This document shows, piece by piece, positions 4,794-13,545 of a stretch of DNA of 22,511 bases. The stretch's first letter is position 1; every line of letters begins with the position of its first letter. The stretch is from a virus. The notes beneath the pieces were generated by a model. That model was given only the letters and a program-made list of their open reading frames with translations. It was not told the origin of the DNA and did no database searches. Both the position numbers and the translations under genes were made by a program. The DNA lies in IMG/VR virus record IMGVR_UViG_3300047459_000095, positions 1-22,511 of that record; one strand, written 5' to 3'.

Positions 4794-6965
4794 TTAAATT
4801 TCCTCTAGTGTTAATCTAGCACCATATATTCTGTTATAAGAACCTGATGGATTTATGCTTAATGTTATGTAATTACCCTCTGTTGAATTTACTGGAGTTG
4901 ATAAAGTTAACTCCGTATTAACTGTTCCACTTCCAAAACTTGCTCCATATATAGAACTCCAACTAGAAGCCTGAACAGAAAAAGCGTTTGCAACATTACC
5001 TTTTATAAATACTTTAACAAGTTTATACCCTGCTGGAATTTGTATTGAAACCATATAATAAGTATTTGAACTAGGCATCATCATATAATTCCCTGAACTA
5101 GTTAGAATACCTGATCCTGAGGTTGCACCTAAAAAGTCGTATGGAGTCAAATACCAATACTTCGCAGGGCCAGTAGCATATATACCTGTACCAATATTAT
5201 CACCTTTTAGTTTCCCTTTTATATCACCATAAGAGCCACTAAAAGATGAGTCTATGTTTGCACAAGAAAGTGTGTTGTTTGTAGGGCTATACGTAAAAGA
5301 GGACTCTCCATCAAAACCACCTAAACTATCGTTAAACTGAACAGAGTAGTTTGGGCCTCCCGGACTTCCACCCCCAGTTCCTGCTGCTTGCTCGTACAAC
5401 TGACCATTACTATCAATACCGACTACGTTAGTTTGGGCTGTTGTGGGTAGGTTATTAAATTTAATAACATTAGTACCTGTATTAGAACCTACACGAAGTT
5501 CTGATGTTATTGTAAGATAAGGGGTTCCAGCAGGCACGTAGTTAACTAAAGTTGCCCCGGCTAAATCACCCGTGGCTTGGTCTGCAAATTGTACGTTATA
5601 AGCCGACCCTGCCGCTTTCCCTGTGTTTGCTTGTACAAATTCAGTCGTAGCTACCTTAGTAGAATTATCTCCTACTGCTTGGGTATTAGCATCACAATCC
5701 GTTAATGTTTTATTTGTGAGAGTTTGTGTATCTGTTAATTGTACTATGTTAGCATTTGTTATAGACGCAATCTTAGTAGCGGTAGCCGCATTACCTGTAG
5801 TATCTTGGTCTAATGTAGGGAAAGTACAATTAGTTAAGTCCCCACTTGAGGGAGTACCTAAAGTAGGTGTGGTTAACGTAGGTGATGTTAATGTTTTGTT
5901 TGTTAAAGTTTGTGTGTCTGTTAGTTGAACTATATTAGCATTTGTTATACTAGCTATCTTAGTGGCAGTATCTGCGTTTCCTGTTACGTTACCTGTTACG
6001 TTACCAACTACTGCTGCGTTTAATTGAGGTGTACTTACATCTAATATAGTTGTGCCTTGTACGTTAGTAACATCCGCAGTAATTGTTGCATCTGCACCAG
6101 TAGTTCCATTGTCTAAAATCTTTGAGGAACTATTAGAAGCGTAAATATCACCAACAAATTTGTCTGCATTCATTCGGGTAGCAGTCAATGACCCTATGTT
6201 AGGTTGAAATTTTAGCGAACTCTTAGTTTGTAAACTTGCATCTGCGTCATTAAGGTTCGTTACAAAAGGTATATATTTACTAGTTGAAGCGGTACTACTG
6301 GCAACTTTTACTTTATCCGCAATATCAGCAGTACCTGTCAAGTCCCCAGTTACATCCCCTGTAAATGTAGCGTCTGTACCATCAGTTCCGTTTTCTAAAA
6401 CCTTGCTAGTACCATCACTAGAATATATATCACCATCGATTACTCCTGATACCTCTATGTTTGGTGTTGTTAGTTTTGTTGTGGAAATATCATATGTGAA
6501 AGATGAGTCACCATCTAATCTACCATTTGTGTTAAACTGAACATCTGTGTTATTACCGGCTGCATAAGTAGAATCACCTTGATTATACCCCGGAGCTGAA
6601 ACAAGCGATCCGGGAGGGAAACCAAAATATGTGTCTACAACTTGGTCACCCGGTTGATTTCCGTCTACATATATAACTATAGAAGTAGCCCCTTTTGGGA
6701 TTGTTGCTTTTTCATTTCTTATAGTTACTGCAAAAGAGCCGTCAGGATGAGTGAGTGTAAATATAGAATCATTAGGGATAGGGCCTAATAAACCCGGACT
6801 AGCTATGCTTATAGTTGTAAACGTGGTAGCCCCATCTATTTCAACATCAACTTGACCAAAGGCATCGGTTAAAAGAAAATTATTAAATCTTTCGTGTAAA
6901 CCTTGTAGACCATTATTAATACTATCTAAATCGTTTTCAAGTAATTGAATTTTATCTACCGCCAT
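4794..6965 (-). CDS. Repetitive tail fibre / receptor-binding-like structural protein
   Basis: A 723-residue protein with a modular, Thr/Ser/Asn/Gly-rich composition typical of trimeric phage fibres. The N-terminus (1-35) is a coiled-coil-like helix (LLENDLDSINNGLQGL), then a beta domain (40-125). Repeated modules follow: VQFN..G..DG(D/E)SSFTY at about 142-158 and again near 545, GDIY.S..SK.L.NGT..DAT at 178-200 and 272-294, and an exact 28-residue repeat at 333-360 and 395-422. The last about 130 residues are non-repetitive and aromatic-rich (YWYLTPYDF, YYMVSIQIPAGYK) and could be the receptor-binding tip. It directly follows the 970-residue tail-tip gene, 2 bases apart. Which receptor it binds is not visible. 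Confidence 0.75.
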   Translation of the reverse strand: MAVDKIQLLENDLDSINNGLQGLHERFNNFLLTDAFGQVDVEIDGATTFTTISIASPGLLGPIPNDSIFTLTHPDGSFAVTIRNEKATIPKGATSIVIYVDGNQPGDQVVDTYFGFPPGSLVSAPGYNQGDSTYAAGNNTDVQFNTNGRLDGDSSFTYDISTTKLTTPNIEVSGVIDGDIYSSDGTSKVLENGTDGTDATFTGDVTGDLTGTADIADKVKVASSTASTSKYIPFVTNLNDADASLQTKSSLKFQPNIGSLTATRMNADKFVGDIYASNSSSKILDNGTTGADATITADVTNVQGTTILDVSTPQLNAAVVGNVTGNVTGNADTATKIASITNANIVQLTDTQTLTNKTLTSPTLTTPTLGTPSSGDLTNCTFPTLDQDTTGNAATATKIASITNANIVQLTDTQTLTNKTLTDCDANTQAVGDNSTKVATTEFVQANTGKAAGSAYNVQFADQATGDLAGATLVNYVPAGTPYLTITSELRVGSNTGTNVIKFNNLPTTAQTNVVGIDSNGQLYEQAAGTGGGSPGGPNYSVQFNDSLGGFDGESSFTYSPTNNTLSCANIDSSFSGSYGDIKGKLKGDNIGTGIYATGPAKYWYLTPYDFLGATSGSGILTSSGNYMMMPSSNTYYMVSIQIPAGYKLVKVFIKGNVANAFSVQASSWSSIYGASFGSGTVNTELTLSTPVNSTEGNYITLSINPSGSYNRIYGARLTLEEI
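5700..5783 (-). repeat. Second copy of a 28-residue coding repeat in the fibre gene
   Basis: Codes residues 395-422 (start TATKIASITN, end TNKTLT), identical in protein to the copy at 5886-5969 but different at 14 of 84 bases. Confidence 0.9.
5886..5969 (-). repeat. First copy of a 28-residue coding repeat in the fibre gene
   Basis: Codes residues 333-360, identical in protein to the copy at 5700-5783. All 14 base differences between the copies are silent, including a TCT/AGT serine pair and a CTC/TTA leucine pair. Confidence 0.9.
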
Positions 6966-6967
6966 AA

Positions 6968-9880
6968 TTAATCATTTTTTAATCTATACCATTCGCCATC
7001 CATTGTCATACTTCTTAACTTTAGTGTCCCACCTAAAAAAGCAAAATTCTCATAAATACCATTATTATTAATTGAATACCTTACTACACTTAGTGGACTT
7101 ATATCCTTACTAAATATAGAAGCCTGTAATATTTTTAAAGGGCTTTTTTGCAAATCTAGAAATTGGTGTGCTAATAATTGTGTAAAAGGTTTAGAAATTG
7201 TTGATCCACTATAAGGGTATATATCTGCCACTATAGGGTCGTTATTTTCATCAACTATAGAAAATTGAGGGTCAGAGGTCGTTACACCTATTTTTACATC
7301 ACCCAAATCTATGTTCTCAGTATTATTAGAAGTTTCATTGTATTCTGTAACTCTAAATTCATTACTAACTAAAGAATTTGTTTGTTCTGCCTCTAATGTT
7401 ATAGATTGAGCTTTAGCGATTCTATTTATATAACTACTAACAAATATTTCTCGTTGTCCGCCGCCACCGCCGGCCCTCCATTCGTAATATCTAACTAAAG
7501 GAATCACCTTTATAAATAAACTCATTGTTTCATCAACCGCAGGTATTTTAGTTTTAAACTTTAAACTAGATGATGAATACATTTTAGGGTTTGGAGGGGG
7601 AGTGTAAAATCTAGTGGCTATATCCTCTCTTTTAAGGGTTATAATGTCACCTTCTTTAGGATCTCTCCAACTAGAGTTTTCTAAAGCACCAGTAACAGTA
7701 GACTCGTTAAAATCTTTATCATATATAGCACTAGTTACATTCCTGCCCTTTCCTCTAGTAAGCACAAATCCACTATTTTGATATTGTGATTGCCATTCTA
7801 ACTCACCATCAGGATTCATTCTTAACCATTCTGTTTTTGTACCTGATACTGCTTTTATAACGACCTGTGATTGAAATCTAAAAATTCCCGGTGCTATTGT
7901 CCAACCATTCCCTTTACTTATATCACTAGCATAAAATTCCTCTTCGTAAGTATTAAACCATTTTAATGTGTATTCTGTGTCCGCAGTAATTTGCCCCCCA
8001 TAAACATAAAAGTCATTTATTGGTCTAGGGGACACCCAAGGCTTTTCTGTTATGTCTTGACCCCCCGATATGTTAAAAGCGTCACTTACACCTGTGTAGG
8101 TTGCCAAAACTGAGTTTAGACTTGGTTCATAAGTAAATGAAGAACCTGCAAGTAATACGTGGTTTTGTTGGTCTATAGTTACAGTTAAATCATAGTCAGA
8201 CTTGTTCTGGCTTGAGGAAATGTCCGAAGTATGGTCATATTGGTAGTATGAAACTGCCGCAGGATCTCTTTCTAAATTGTTGGGTTGTGTGAACCACAAT
8301 TGACCTTTCCATTGAAAACCTAGTAAATTAAATATTTTAAGAGCTTCATTAAATGCGTCTTGCTCTTTATACTCTAAAGGAAAATTAGTGTTACTAGCAA
8401 AAGCACCTTTACAAATATAAAACTGGTCTGCCGTAGCATAGCCGGCGTGCATTGCCGGTACTTCCCATTCCATATTAACATTCATATATCTAACGTATTT
8501 GCCAAATACTGTATCTTCCGCAGTAGAACATCTAACTTGACCTATATCTCCAACCCAATCCGTTGTATAAAAATGAAGTCCATTTGGCTCTCCGTTCAAA
8601 CCAAAATTGTCTTTTTGCTCCCACGTAAAATCAAAATTTTTATAGTCATTGTTAGGATTGTTGGTAGTGTTAACAGAAGCAATCTGCGTTGAATTACCAC
8701 CTCCATCTTTTACATAAAGAGTCCCTGATGTTGTTCTTGTATTAAAGGCTACATTGTATTTTTTTCCGGGTATTAAAGTGCTTCCATCCATAGACATAGG
8801 ACTCCTAGCTCCCGGATTTGTAGCCCCATCTATATAAAGCCTACCTAATGTAACTGTGTCTGCTTCGGACGTATACCAATTTGATTTATCTTGGTCAAAA
8901 TAACCATTCACCACTAAATTAACATTACCTAAATTCATAGCATTAGGGTAAGAACTCAAAATATTTGATAAGCGGTAATTTATTTTCTTTTGGTCGGGGC
9001 TATCAAATTCAATAAATTGTTTATCCTTAAACCTTCCGTAAGAATCGTTTGCAGTTAATGTTACTCTGTAGGGAAATGAGGTGTTTTCTATTACATCAAA
9101 AGATGGTTGCATATACCCTTTCCATATAGTCGATACATAATATTGAACAGGGTCTTTAGCTACCTCTACAATGTACTTTTGGGATGTACCATCTAGCAAA
9201 TCGTGAATAAAATTCTCATCAAGATAATTTGTTATATTTAAGTGAAGTTTGAGTTCTGATGCTAAAAAATTCCTTTCCCTAGTAGCCCCTTGGCCATTCC
9301 AAGTTATTTCAACACCTTCTCCTGTAAAATCAAGTCGTGATGTTGCCGGAATATTTCCGTGAGCCTCAGGATCGTTTATTGAGGGCGGTAGGGTAATAGT
9401 AGCATCGTATACAACAACAGTTGAGTCATTTCCCTGACCATCTGTGTTAATCAATTCAAATGAAGGAAATCCTGAAACTACAGTCCCCATATTATAACCA
9501 ATGTTAAAAATACCATCTTTATAAGCACCTGAATTGCCGCTAATATTTTGCCAAGAACCACCTTTCAGTCGGAATCGTATAGTGTCATTTTCTTTAAGGT
9601 CTAATTTTATTACAACTTTGTAAAGTTGATTTGACACTATTGGGTTGATAGTTTGACTTGCCAAATTTGCATAACCTGTCCCATCTTCATTAAGAATGTA
9701 AGACTCAGAACCCTCCCTAAAAGAAGCGTTTTGTGTTGTCCAGTAAGTTGACCTATTAAAGGATGTGTCAAAATTAGTTAGAAAATTAAAATATCCTAAT
9801 TTTTTTATAGTAACACGTACAAATTCTTCTTTTTCGTTTTTAAACGACCAACTCTTAAAAACTCCGTATATTGCCTCCAT
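6968..9880 (-). CDS. Large tail-tip (baseplate hub / Tal-like) protein with two inserted CBM-like domains
   Basis: A 970-residue protein encoded directly after the tape measure, where distal-tail and hub proteins sit. The host scaffold resembles Bacteroidota phage tail proteins: MEAIYGVFKSWSF...FVRVTIKKL (1-29), then ATSRLDFTGEGVEITWNG (179-196), LLDGTSQKYIVEV (228-240), STIWKGYMQPSFDV (250-263) and YRVTLTANDSYGRFKD (271-286). It ends with LLAHQFLDLQ and a TLKLRSMTMDGEWYRL terminus. Two segments interrupt it: about 31-166 and about 318-455. The second begins NLVVNGYFDQDKSNW and has a strand order like family 4/9 carbohydrate-binding modules. A GAGGGGGQ linker lies late in the chain. The tail-tip role is inferred from order and scaffold similarity. 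Confidence 0.7.
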   Translation of the reverse strand: MEAIYGVFKSWSFKNEKEEFVRVTIKKLGYFNFLTNFDTSFNRSTYWTTQNASFREGSESYILNEDGTGYANLASQTINPIVSNQLYKVVIKLDLKENDTIRFRLKGGSWQNISGNSGAYKDGIFNIGYNMGTVVSGFPSFELINTDGQGNDSTVVVYDATITLPPSINDPEAHGNIPATSRLDFTGEGVEITWNGQGATRERNFLASELKLHLNITNYLDENFIHDLLDGTSQKYIVEVAKDPVQYYVSTIWKGYMQPSFDVIENTSFPYRVTLTANDSYGRFKDKQFIEFDSPDQKKINYRLSNILSSYPNAMNLGNVNLVVNGYFDQDKSNWYTSEADTVTLGRLYIDGATNPGARSPMSMDGSTLIPGKKYNVAFNTRTTSGTLYVKDGGGNSTQIASVNTTNNPNNDYKNFDFTWEQKDNFGLNGEPNGLHFYTTDWVGDIGQVRCSTAEDTVFGKYVRYMNVNMEWEVPAMHAGYATADQFYICKGAFASNTNFPLEYKEQDAFNEALKIFNLLGFQWKGQLWFTQPNNLERDPAAVSYYQYDHTSDISSSQNKSDYDLTVTIDQQNHVLLAGSSFTYEPSLNSVLATYTGVSDAFNISGGQDITEKPWVSPRPINDFYVYGGQITADTEYTLKWFNTYEEEFYASDISKGNGWTIAPGIFRFQSQVVIKAVSGTKTEWLRMNPDGELEWQSQYQNSGFVLTRGKGRNVTSAIYDKDFNESTVTGALENSSWRDPKEGDIITLKREDIATRFYTPPPNPKMYSSSSLKFKTKIPAVDETMSLFIKVIPLVRYYEWRAGGGGGQREIFVSSYINRIAKAQSITLEAEQTNSLVSNEFRVTEYNETSNNTENIDLGDVKIGVTTSDPQFSIVDENNDPIVADIYPYSGSTISKPFTQLLAHQFLDLQKSPLKILQASIFSKDISPLSVVRYSINNNGIYENFAFLGGTLKLRSMTMDGEWYRLKND
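8516..8929 (-). other. Second inserted CBM-like domain in the tail-tip protein
   Basis: Codes about residues 318-455. It shows NLVVNGYFDQDKSNW, GRLYIDGA, LIPGKKYNVAFNTRT and YVKDGG, closely parallel to the domain in the tail terminator (ENGQFESNINGW, LEIST, IESGKSYICEYSW). Confidence 0.62.
9383..9790 (-). other. First inserted CBM-like domain in the tail-tip protein
   Basis: Codes about residues 31-166. It shows NFDTSFNRSTYWT, a beta-rich middle with QLYKVVIKLDL, and a closing strand VVVYDATITL. Similarity to the other two inserted domains is weaker, so the call rests on layout and position between conserved scaffold parts. Confidence 0.5.
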
Positions 9881-12022
9881 TTACCTTTTGTTTTTTCTTC
9901 TATTCGCTCTATCAAAAACTATCAATAAATCATCACCTGTTATTCTTACATCAGGTATAACAGTACCGCCTCCACCTAAAGCGTGGTTAGGTATTATTGT
10001 TCCGCTTGATCCAGGAACAAATAACTCAGGGCCTCTTTCTCCCACAAGACTCATTTTACCTGTAGGTGGTCGACCTCCATCGGCAAAAGCTCCGCCCATC
10101 ATTTGACCTAAAATATCTTTGAATCCACTTGCTCCATCTCCACCGAATCCACCAATACTTGAAAGTCCAGTCATTTTAAGCAAAGCAGATAATATCAATG
10201 CTTTTACAATCATCTTTAGCATCATCTTTCCTAATTCTATAAAGATGTTACCTAGACCTTCAAATAAATTTTCTCCACTAACTATTACGTCAGCAAATGA
10301 ATCTGCAAAAGATAACGCAGTCTGTTCTCCAAACTCCTTAATAGCGTTATTAAATCTTTGTGTAGCTGCTTTAGCTGACTCTAAATCTGCTAAGTATTGT
10401 TTATATTCGTCTTGGAAGTCAAATGGTGATGCTACGAATTCTTTTTTCTCTTCTCCTGTAGATTCAGAAGAACCTAAACTAGGCATACCTGAGTCAGTTC
10501 CACCAAATAAATTAGGGAGTTTTATATCAAGATTATCTAAACCACCTTTGATAGAATCGGTTAGTGATCCAAATTCGTGTTTATATTCTTTAGTCTCTTC
10601 TTTAGCGTTTTCTATATCTTCTTTCCAACCTGCAAATGGATTTATTGCCTGTGACTTTATTCCTATAAAGTCGTATAACTTTTGAAATCCTTGTACAAAT
10701 TTATCAAATGGGGTGAGTAGTATTTGTATAATACTAAGCATAGTGTTTTTCCACCAACTCACATCGGTAAATCTTTCCCTAAATGCTTCCCAATTGTCTA
10801 GTATGTATTTTATTGCTATTGGAACTAAGGCTAGAGCTGCTATAATCAATCCTATAGGACTTGTAAGGGCGGCTAAGACTGTTCCTAATCCAATGTATGC
10901 AGCACTAAGACCGGCTACAACAAGTAACATAGGCCCTAGTAAAGCGGCTAAAGTTCCTATTACAACTATTGTCTTTTGTGTGTTTTCGTCTAACTTAGCA
11001 AATTTTCCTGCCAAGGTTGTTATACCCTCTATTAAGGGTGTAATCATATCTGAGATAAGAGCTCCTAATTCTAATTTTAAACCCTCTATAGCCGACTCCA
11101 TCTTTTTTACTTTAGCAAAGGATGTTTGTCCCATTGCCGTAGCCATCTCGTCTAGTCTGCCGGTGTTAGTTTTGTATTCTTCAGTAAGTTCAGCTAACTT
11201 ATCTTTATTTTGAGATAATATTAATAACTGGTTAGCTGCGGTAACACCTACTAATTCTTGTGCCTCGTTAAGGGTCATACTACCACTAGCAAGGTCATCT
11301 AGTGTTTCCTTGAATGGGATTCCCTCCTCATTCATTTTCATAAACACTTTCCTTAGACCTGTACCTGCCTTGGATGCTTTGATACCATTATCCATAAGGA
11401 CACCCATCATTGAAGACAACTCTTCTATATCTACACCTACTGCGTTGGCTGAAGCTCCTGCGTGACCGAAAGCAGTAGAAAATGTACTAAGTTGTATAGA
11501 TGAATTTGCAGCAGCACTAGCTAGTGTATTAGCTACTCTAGCCGAATCTGTACTTTCTAGGTTAAAGGCATTTAAAGATGATGCCACAGTATTAGCAGCT
11601 AAAGATAAATCTTCTCCAGTTGCAAGGGCTAAGTCTAAGATAGACCCTTCCATCTCTTTAATGGCGGTAGGGTCGAAACCTTTACGACCTAATGTTAATT
11701 GTAAATCAGAGACTTGAGCAGCGGTAAATTGTGTAGTTGCACCTAATCGTTTGGCTTCCGAAGTAAGCATTTTCATCTCTTCGGCAGTAGCCCCGGTGAC
11801 AGTCATCACCTTAGTCATACTATTCTCAAACTGAGAGAATGTATCAAAGGCAGATTTACCTAAAGCCGTTAAAGGAGCTGAGACACCAAAAGATAACGTA
11901 GAACCTACTCTAGCTGCATTTGAAGCAAAAGACTTTAAAGACTTATTAGCCTTACCTAAACCTGCCTCTAAGCCCTTTATATTGGCTGCTACAATTATCG
12001 ATATAGTCTTTAATGAACCCAT
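9881..12022 (-). CDS. Tail tape measure protein
   Basis: A 713-residue tape measure protein, which sets tail length and forms the tail core before ejection. The N-terminal half matches the TP901-1-type core: helical repeats with GLGKANKSLKSFA, FDTFSQFENSMTKVMTVTGA, LTSEAKRLGATTQFTAAQVS, ALATGEDLSLAANTVAS and LMDNGIKASKAGTGLRKVF (about 20-230). A hydrophobic region at about 345-410 (GTLAALLGPMLLVVAGLSAA) is the usual membrane-active segment. The C-terminus has the common phage ending MSLVGERGPELFVPGSSGTI. The gene abuts the tail-tip gene (stop and ATG adjacent) and follows the chaperone pair. At about 1.5 angstroms per residue the tail would be near 105 nm, which is an estimate only. Confidence 0.93.
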   Translation of the reverse strand: MGSLKTISIIVAANIKGLEAGLGKANKSLKSFASNAARVGSTLSFGVSAPLTALGKSAFDTFSQFENSMTKVMTVTGATAEEMKMLTSEAKRLGATTQFTAAQVSDLQLTLGRKGFDPTAIKEMEGSILDLALATGEDLSLAANTVASSLNAFNLESTDSARVANTLASAAANSSIQLSTFSTAFGHAGASANAVGVDIEELSSMMGVLMDNGIKASKAGTGLRKVFMKMNEEGIPFKETLDDLASGSMTLNEAQELVGVTAANQLLILSQNKDKLAELTEEYKTNTGRLDEMATAMGQTSFAKVKKMESAIEGLKLELGALISDMITPLIEGITTLAGKFAKLDENTQKTIVVIGTLAALLGPMLLVVAGLSAAYIGLGTVLAALTSPIGLIIAALALVPIAIKYILDNWEAFRERFTDVSWWKNTMLSIIQILLTPFDKFVQGFQKLYDFIGIKSQAINPFAGWKEDIENAKEETKEYKHEFGSLTDSIKGGLDNLDIKLPNLFGGTDSGMPSLGSSESTGEEKKEFVASPFDFQDEYKQYLADLESAKAATQRFNNAIKEFGEQTALSFADSFADVIVSGENLFEGLGNIFIELGKMMLKMIVKALILSALLKMTGLSSIGGFGGDGASGFKDILGQMMGGAFADGGRPPTGKMSLVGERGPELFVPGSSGTIIPNHALGGGGTVIPDVRITGDDLLIVFDRANRRKNKR

Positions 12023-12023
12023 T

Positions 12024-12682
12024 TTACTTTTTTTGTTTTAATTTTTCGTATTTTTCTATAACAGATTGTATATGTTCTCTAGAGGCTATCTTTTTCTTAG
12101 ATTTACGTTTATTGTCCCAAGGGAAAGGGAGTATCTCTGTAGGTTTCAACTTCTTCTTACTATGTGGTGCTAAACAGGAATGTGCTATTATTCTTGTTTG
12201 TTCCCACCGATCCTGAATCAATTGTTCTTGATAGTCGTTAAATCCTTTTAGTTGGTTGTTGAAGGCTCTAGGGGTTAAATTATAAAGCTCGTCATAACTT
12301 AACCCCATCCTGCCTAAACCTATTTGTTCGAGTCTATCCCAATCAATCTCACCCGATTCTTCATCAACTTCCTCCCCCTCAACTACTTTCCCTCACTTTG
12401 AGGTTGGTCAATTTGGAAGGCTTCAAATATTTCGTTGATTTTAGAGAATTCCTCATTATCAAGCCAATCCTCAATATCGCTAATCTTATGCTTAAATGGT
12501 TCGCCAATTTTCTTAGCACCATACTTTAAACCAAAATATGCAATAATCCCAATGTGGTCAATCTCTGACCCTAACTGATTCATTTCGCTTAACTTTAAAC
12601 CGCACTTATTGCAAATGTCTTTTAAAGCTAAATAACTAAACCTAATCGGCCTTTCTTGACCGCCTATTTCTACCTTTTTCAT
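12024..12682 (-). CDS. Tail assembly chaperone, frameshift product (gpGT-like)
   Basis: This is the long product made when ribosomes slip -1 at GGGAAAG (12386-12392). The 99 residues read from 12682 are joined to a second frame read from 12386 to the stop at 12024, giving about 219 residues. The second frame is open from the slip site and runs through acidic residues (VVEGEEVDEE) to IDWDRLEQIGLGRMGLSYDE and LYNLTPRAFNNQ, a pattern typical of gpT-type domains. An ATG inside it at 12306-12308 would give only 94 residues and cut the domain in its first helix, so independent translation is less likely. In lambda, gpG and gpGT coat the tape measure and recruit tail tube subunits. The tape measure gene starts 1 base after this stop. 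Confidence 0.85.
12383..12682 (-). CDS. Tail assembly chaperone, short product (gpG-like)
   Basis: A 99-residue protein between the tail tube and tape measure genes, the fixed place of gpG-type chaperones. It begins MKKVEIGGQERPIRFSYLAL, a small beta part followed by helices (LKDICNKCGLKLSEM, IGIIAYFGLKYGAKK, IEDWLDNEEFSKINEIFEAF). It ends in GAG GGA AAG TAG, so the stop is directly at the slippery heptamer. It has no catalytic motif. Most ribosomes should stop here and give gpG in excess over the fusion product, as known for the lambda family. The ratio cannot be read from sequence. Confidence 0.88.
   Translation of the reverse strand: MKKVEIGGQERPIRFSYLALKDICNKCGLKLSEMNQLGSEIDHIGIIAYFGLKYGAKKIGEPFKHKISDIEDWLDNEEFSKINEIFEAFQIDQPQSEGK
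12386..12392 (-). promoter_or_regulatory. -1 programmed ribosomal frameshift site GGGAAAG
   Basis: On the - strand the zero-frame codons GAG GGA AAG TAG contain the heptamer G GGA AAG, identical to the lambda G-T slip site. It lies immediately before the zero-frame stop. After a -1 slip the frame reads GTA GTT GAG and stays open for 120 codons through the gpT-like domain. Confidence 0.88.
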
Positions 12683-12698
12683 TTTTTATTAGTTTAAA

Positions 12699-13520
12699 TT
12701 AAACTTCTTGTCGTGTTAAAGTCTCTGTCCCTTGGAATGTAACAGAGAAAGTTGCATTCTCTTCTACACCTGCATCCATTGAGATGCTAGTTACCTTTAC
12801 ATTACCTGCGAAAGCTATATCTGTGCCATTTGTAAATCTTTCACTAAACCTAACAAATACAGAATCACCAGTTTTTAAATCGTCTAATTGGTTTTGGAAA
12901 TCTTCGGCTTGAGTAAAATCTTGCAAAGCATCTGTAGTTATTTCAAATGATTTTAATCCTGCAAGATGTTCTGCTGCCCCACTAGAGTCTTTATTTGTAA
13001 CATCTCTAGTTTCTCTATTTACGCTTAGTGATGCAGATGTACTATAGCCTATTGGAACATAAGTATTATTAGTTTCTCCATCTTGAGTAACAGTAAAATC
13101 TATATGTTCGTAATCTATAATCGCAGCATTTGCCACATCTTGTGGTACAATTTCTACTACATCAGCTACCTCTCCTAAATAGGAGAAAGTAATGGTTAGT
13201 GTTGATTGAGCATTTGCTTGGTCGCTTACAGGGGTTAATGTAACTCCACTAGATGGCCAGTTAGGCAAACCCATCAATGTGTTTCTAATTGCTAGTGCAT
13301 TTCTATAGCCCTGTGTATCGAAGGTGTTTATAGTTATATCAAAATCAGGTAATTTTACACCACTCGAATCATAAAGGTTTTTTACAGTTAAGGCTGCGTT
13401 GCTTTGACCAGATGCTTGTTTAATGGCATCATTACCATCAAAAAATATTTCCGTAATTTGAGCTTGGTCTGCCGGTGACTTTTTATAAACTAATAAATCC
13501 GATGCGTTTTTAATTGCCAT
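12699..13520 (-). CDS. Major tail (tube) protein, long paralogue
   Basis: A 273-residue tail tube-type protein related to TP901-1-like major tail proteins. It shares with the preceding gene the N-terminus MAIKNASDLLVY, the segment STSASLSVNRETRDVTNKDS, HLAGLKSFEITTDALQDF, and the C-terminal VTSISMDAGVEENATFSVTF. Between residues about 13 and 155 it carries an extra region absent from the short paralogue, with its own beta-type pattern (ALTVKNLYDSSGVKL, LTITFSYLGEVADVVEIVP). That region may be a surface domain on the tube or a duplicated and diverged tube domain. It lies 25 bases after the short paralogue and 16 bases before the chaperone gene. Which paralogue is the main tube subunit cannot be told from sequence. 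Confidence 0.82.
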   Translation of the reverse strand: MAIKNASDLLVYKKSPADQAQITEIFFDGNDAIKQASGQSNAALTVKNLYDSSGVKLPDFDITINTFDTQGYRNALAIRNTLMGLPNWPSSGVTLTPVSDQANAQSTLTITFSYLGEVADVVEIVPQDVANAAIIDYEHIDFTVTQDGETNNTYVPIGYSTSASLSVNRETRDVTNKDSSGAAEHLAGLKSFEITTDALQDFTQAEDFQNQLDDLKTGDSVFVRFSERFTNGTDIAFAGNVKVTSISMDAGVEENATFSVTFQGTETLTRQEV

Positions 13521-13545
13521 AATTTAATGGATTTAAAAGTTAATA

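Noticed and set aside
5623-5928. + strand frame of 101 codons opposite the fibre repeats
   Set aside because: Its Val-rich repetitive product is the antisense of the Thr/Asn-rich repeats of the fibre gene.
10119-11213. Two long + strand frames (188 and 166 codons) opposite the tape measure gene
   Set aside because: They lie antisense to a clear tape measure gene, have low-complexity Ser/Pro/Ile-rich products without motifs, and have no promoter or leader.
12024-12308. Independent 94-residue gene between chaperone and tape measure
   Set aside because: Better explained as the 3' part of the -1 frameshift product; its ATG lies inside the domain and the frame is open upstream to the slip site.
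12683-12716. AT-only inverted repeat AGTTTAATTTAAACT after the long tail tube gene
   Set aside because: No GC pairs and no T tract on the transcribed strand; not convincing as a terminator.
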